From positions 281,533 through 345,532 of the forward strand of contig VXCM01000989.1 in NCBI GenBank assembly GCA_014773175.1: DNA of 64,000 bases, given 5' to 3'. The DNA is from Lucifuga dentata (Eukaryota; Chordata; Actinopteri; Ophidiiformes; Bythitidae). The notes beneath the pieces are model-generated. The model was not told the origin of the DNA and searched no databases. It worked only from the letters and a program-made list of their open reading frames with translations. A program made the position numbers and the translations under genes. Below are positions 61,542-64,000 of the stretch, piece by piece (position 1 is the stretch's first letter; the number at the start of each line of letters is the position of its first letter).

Positions 61542-61845
61542 TATCGTGATTTTAGACATTTAAGTTGGTGGGAGGATGATGTGACATGCAGGTCATACAG
61601 CGTAAGATCTAGCCAGGAGACAGGAAGACAGACGGAGCTGAGAGATGTTGAGGGGGGAAATATAGAGGGATGAGAGGAAATGAGTGATGGAAGAACTGAA
61701 TGACGCAGGCCACCGTTCTTCCCGTGATCAGCTTCCACACTATCACCCCAATGCAGTTTCCCAGAGATAGAAAGGCATACCAACAGCAGAAAGCTTTGCC
61801 TCTGGCAGCAATAACCTACCTAATAACCTACCCTAAATGATATCT

Positions 61846-61863
61846 GTGTGTGTGTGTGTGTGT

Positions 61864-61916
<53 letters not shown>

Positions 61917-61917
61917 N
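61846..61917. repeat. (GT)n then (GA)n compound microsatellite with N
   Basis: About ten GT units, then about 25 GA units ending in an N at 61917. Confidence 0.95.
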
Positions 61918-61929
61918 ACCATCTCAAAT

Positions 61930-62077
61930 CATATACTGTATGTACTGTATTTCATTTTCTATGTATGTTTATTACTACTTAATATTATATTGTTTAAATG
62001 TTTTATGAATTTGTACTTTGATGCTTTGGCAAAACTGCTCCTTTCTGAAACTTTCATGCCAATAAAGCTTATTGAAT

Positions 62078-62083
<6 letters not shown>
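61930..62083 (+). mobile_element. 3' tail of a non-LTR retrotransposon
   Basis: The end CATGCCAATAAAGCTTATTG AATTGAATTGAG followed by a GA run is a familiar 3' end of fish LINEs, with an AATAAA signal and a simple-repeat tail. The 5' part is missing; it is flanked on both sides by GA microsatellites. Confidence 0.5.

Positions 62084-62125
<42 letters not shown>
62084..62125. repeat. (GA)n microsatellite
   Basis: About 20 GA units serving as the simple-repeat tail of the LINE fragment. Confidence 0.95.
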
Positions 62126-62126
<1 letters not shown>

Positions 62127-64000
62127 TGTGGACATATTTCTTTGGTGGTTTTGTGAGAAGCTTTGACAACCCCTTGACGTATTTTCCTACTCCCTTTAGC
62201 GGGTAAAAGTTATGTCTACCGATGTAAACTGAACATTGCATCCCACACAGCTGTTTCTCTCTCTCTCTCTCTTACATTTTCTTCCTAACTACCCTGCATC
62301 CCACTGGAATTTTCTTCTCAGACTTGGCTGTTTTATTTAACAGCGGTGGCAATGCATTGATGCAAAGAAGAGCAGCCAGGACAGGAGGATCGAGGGAGGG
62401 GAAAAGAGTGTAGATTTTCTGCTGACTCCATGACAGGGGAATCAGTCATTATTATATATGACAGTAGTGGAAAAACCAAAGGCACTCAGTAGCAGAACAT
62501 ACAGTCGGAGGGACGGGAGAGTTTGGCGAGGATTCAGTGAAGGCAAAAAAGAATATGAAGGCAGATGGCACAAAATATCCCCCTCAATGATGAATGAATA
62601 ATGCATGATTCCCAGTTTGCAAAGGTTGATTCCACTTTAAGATCATCCTCTAATCTGCCACATTTTGGCTTGTCTGAATATAGCCTGTGTTGGCAATAAC
62701 CAACAAAACCCTGACATTCCCCAAAATCTACAGCTTTACATCTGAACAACTTCATTGTAGCTCATGATGAATCTGAACAGAGAGATGACAATGATGCCTC
62801 CATTACTGGCCCATGGATGCACATTTTTCATCTTAATGAAACCTTCTCCTCAGAGCCCTGACTAAATATTTAATGGCCTCTCACGGCAACCTTGATAAAC
62901 CTTTAACAAAGACAAAGGGACACCCCAGTCTCTCCTCACTCCGCCGTCTTCCCTTAACCTTTCTCTTTCTCCCTTCTTCTCCACAAGAGAGGTACAATTG
63001 AAAAGAATGACCTCAAAGAGTAATATTTTCTTCAGCAGAACATTGCTTTTAGCCTGTGCTTACAAGGAAAATTATGTCATCTGAATTTTAGTGGCAGTCT
63101 CCCTCGTCCTCTTGAGAGCTGTTCCCAAAGAGATGCTGTGAATGCCTGGTTGGATGACACCATCTAAAATATGCTGTTGCTGACAGGGGTTATGGTCTCA
63201 TATAGGAGAAGAATAAACAGATTCAGTGCCTCCAGCACAAATGGTAATGGGATTCAGAGAGAGTTAGGGTAATAAAATGAGGTCAGGCATTTTATTACAT
63301 TTCTCCATAGGGCTGATCAGTTCAATGGTATAGTCCCACTGTTAGTTTTGTAACATGCCATTGTTAACTGTATTCACTGTGCAGCCAAAGCTGTAAATTA
63401 GTCTCCAATTAGATGGTTAGAACAAACTCTGAATCCCACTGACATGCTAGAATTCAAAGCAGGTGAAACTGTGTATTATCTGTCACCTGAGTGCGAGAAA
63501 CAGGTTTGTGTGTATGTGCGCATCGCAGCAGATTGGAAGTGTGTGTGGGTGAATGCTACTGTGTGTTGTGCATGTCTGAACCTGTGTACCTGCTGTGTGA
63601 ATGCTGGCAGCAGAGACAGCCTTGGCTCCTGTCCTATGTGAGGGAGGTTAGTTAGTCATACATGAGTGTGTGTAAAGAGGATGTGTGTTTCTGAAGTGTT
63701 CATTCACAGCTGTGTAAGGTAACAATCCTTCCAGTGTTTGACTAACCTGTCAGCAGCTGGCAAGTCTGAGCCTCAGCCAGACAAAACGACAGATCAATTT
63801 TTCATTCAGCAACTGGCGCAGATAGACAAAATAACAGACTGCTGATTACTGAAATAATAATCTAGATAAGCGGATGCAAATGGATGGATGATTATTGAAA
63901 ACAATGCTTGACATGGAAACCACACCTTGTTCACTATAACTTTTAGTTTCACTTTTAGGCTTAGACATACACATGTACAGTAACTTCCACATACATGCTT

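Larger units (their letters stand above)
57702..64000. other. probable nkain4 intron, right edge of window
   Basis: No certain exon. Holds GA/GT/CT microsatellites, the G4 motif, the polypurine tract, the gap and a LINE tail. 58,600-58,950 and 62,580-62,900 are repeat-poor and could be conserved non-coding DNA. Confidence 0.4.

Noticed and set aside
61113..61559. 148-codon Phe-rich frame
   Set aside because: Translation of the polypurine tract and of the assembly gap.
61686..61790. possible nkain4 exon on the minus strand (GNCIGVIVWKLITGRTVACV frame)
   Set aside because: Codon use looks coding-like, but neither this frame nor the neighbouring one clearly matches any NKAIN segment, and splice sites are poor.
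1..64000. CRISPR array, bacterial operons or phage genes
   Set aside because: All regular repeats are microsatellites or transposon copies; genes have vertebrate intron structure.

Overview
This window looks like nuclear DNA of a teleost fish. The three protein-coding genes I can recognise are vertebrate genes split by GT/AG introns. The intergenic DNA is full of long CA/GT, CT/GA and tetranucleotide microsatellites, and the interspersed repeats are of fish type. No bacterial or phage-like organisation, CRISPR array or tRNA was seen.

Layout. About 1-29,300 has no gene I can support. It holds microsatellites, a worn hAT-like element (about 5143-6218), three copies of one roughly 600-bp DNA transposon family with long terminal inverted repeats (about 8465-9085, 12168-12775, 13793-14266), a LINE fragment (11477-11745) and other repeats. 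A microRNA gene, mir-124 (mir124-3 by position), is on the + strand at 29341-29420, with a CRE and a CCAAT box about 1.2 kb upstream. ythdf1 (an m6A reader) is on the minus strand, with coding exons between 40154 and 34676. birc7 (a livin-type inhibitor of apoptosis and RING E3 ligase) lies head-to-head with it on the + strand, with seven coding exons from 42339 to 46263. Converging on birc7 from the right is the 3' part of nkain4 (a Na,K-ATPase-interacting membrane protein) on the minus strand. Its two certain exons are at 56831-56771 and 49902-49818, with a candidate last exon at 49105-49096 and a candidate upstream exon at 57698-57554. The remaining sequence to 64,000 appears to be nkain4 intron or upstream DNA and holds a palindromic TTAA-flanked MITE, a LINE 3' tail, a long polypurine tract and a 113-base assembly gap.

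Context. From memory of human 20q13.33, the order and orientation MIR124-3(+), YTHDF1(-), BIRC7(+), NKAIN4(-) are the same there. This synteny supports the paralogue assignments. The genes do not form a pathway; they are a conserved neighbourhood.

Assembly quality matters here. Many single N characters sit either inside homopolymers or dinucleotide runs, or exactly between two copies of the same roughly 52-72-bp sequence. The second pattern looks like unmerged contig overlap. One such false duplication falls inside the ythdf1 coding sequence and adds 22 codons in frame. I found no convincing previously undescribed system. The points most worth a second look are the mir-124 locus, the two-BIR plus UBA-like plus RING birc7, the nkain4 exons, the three-copy transposon family, two strong hairpins and the assembly artefacts.
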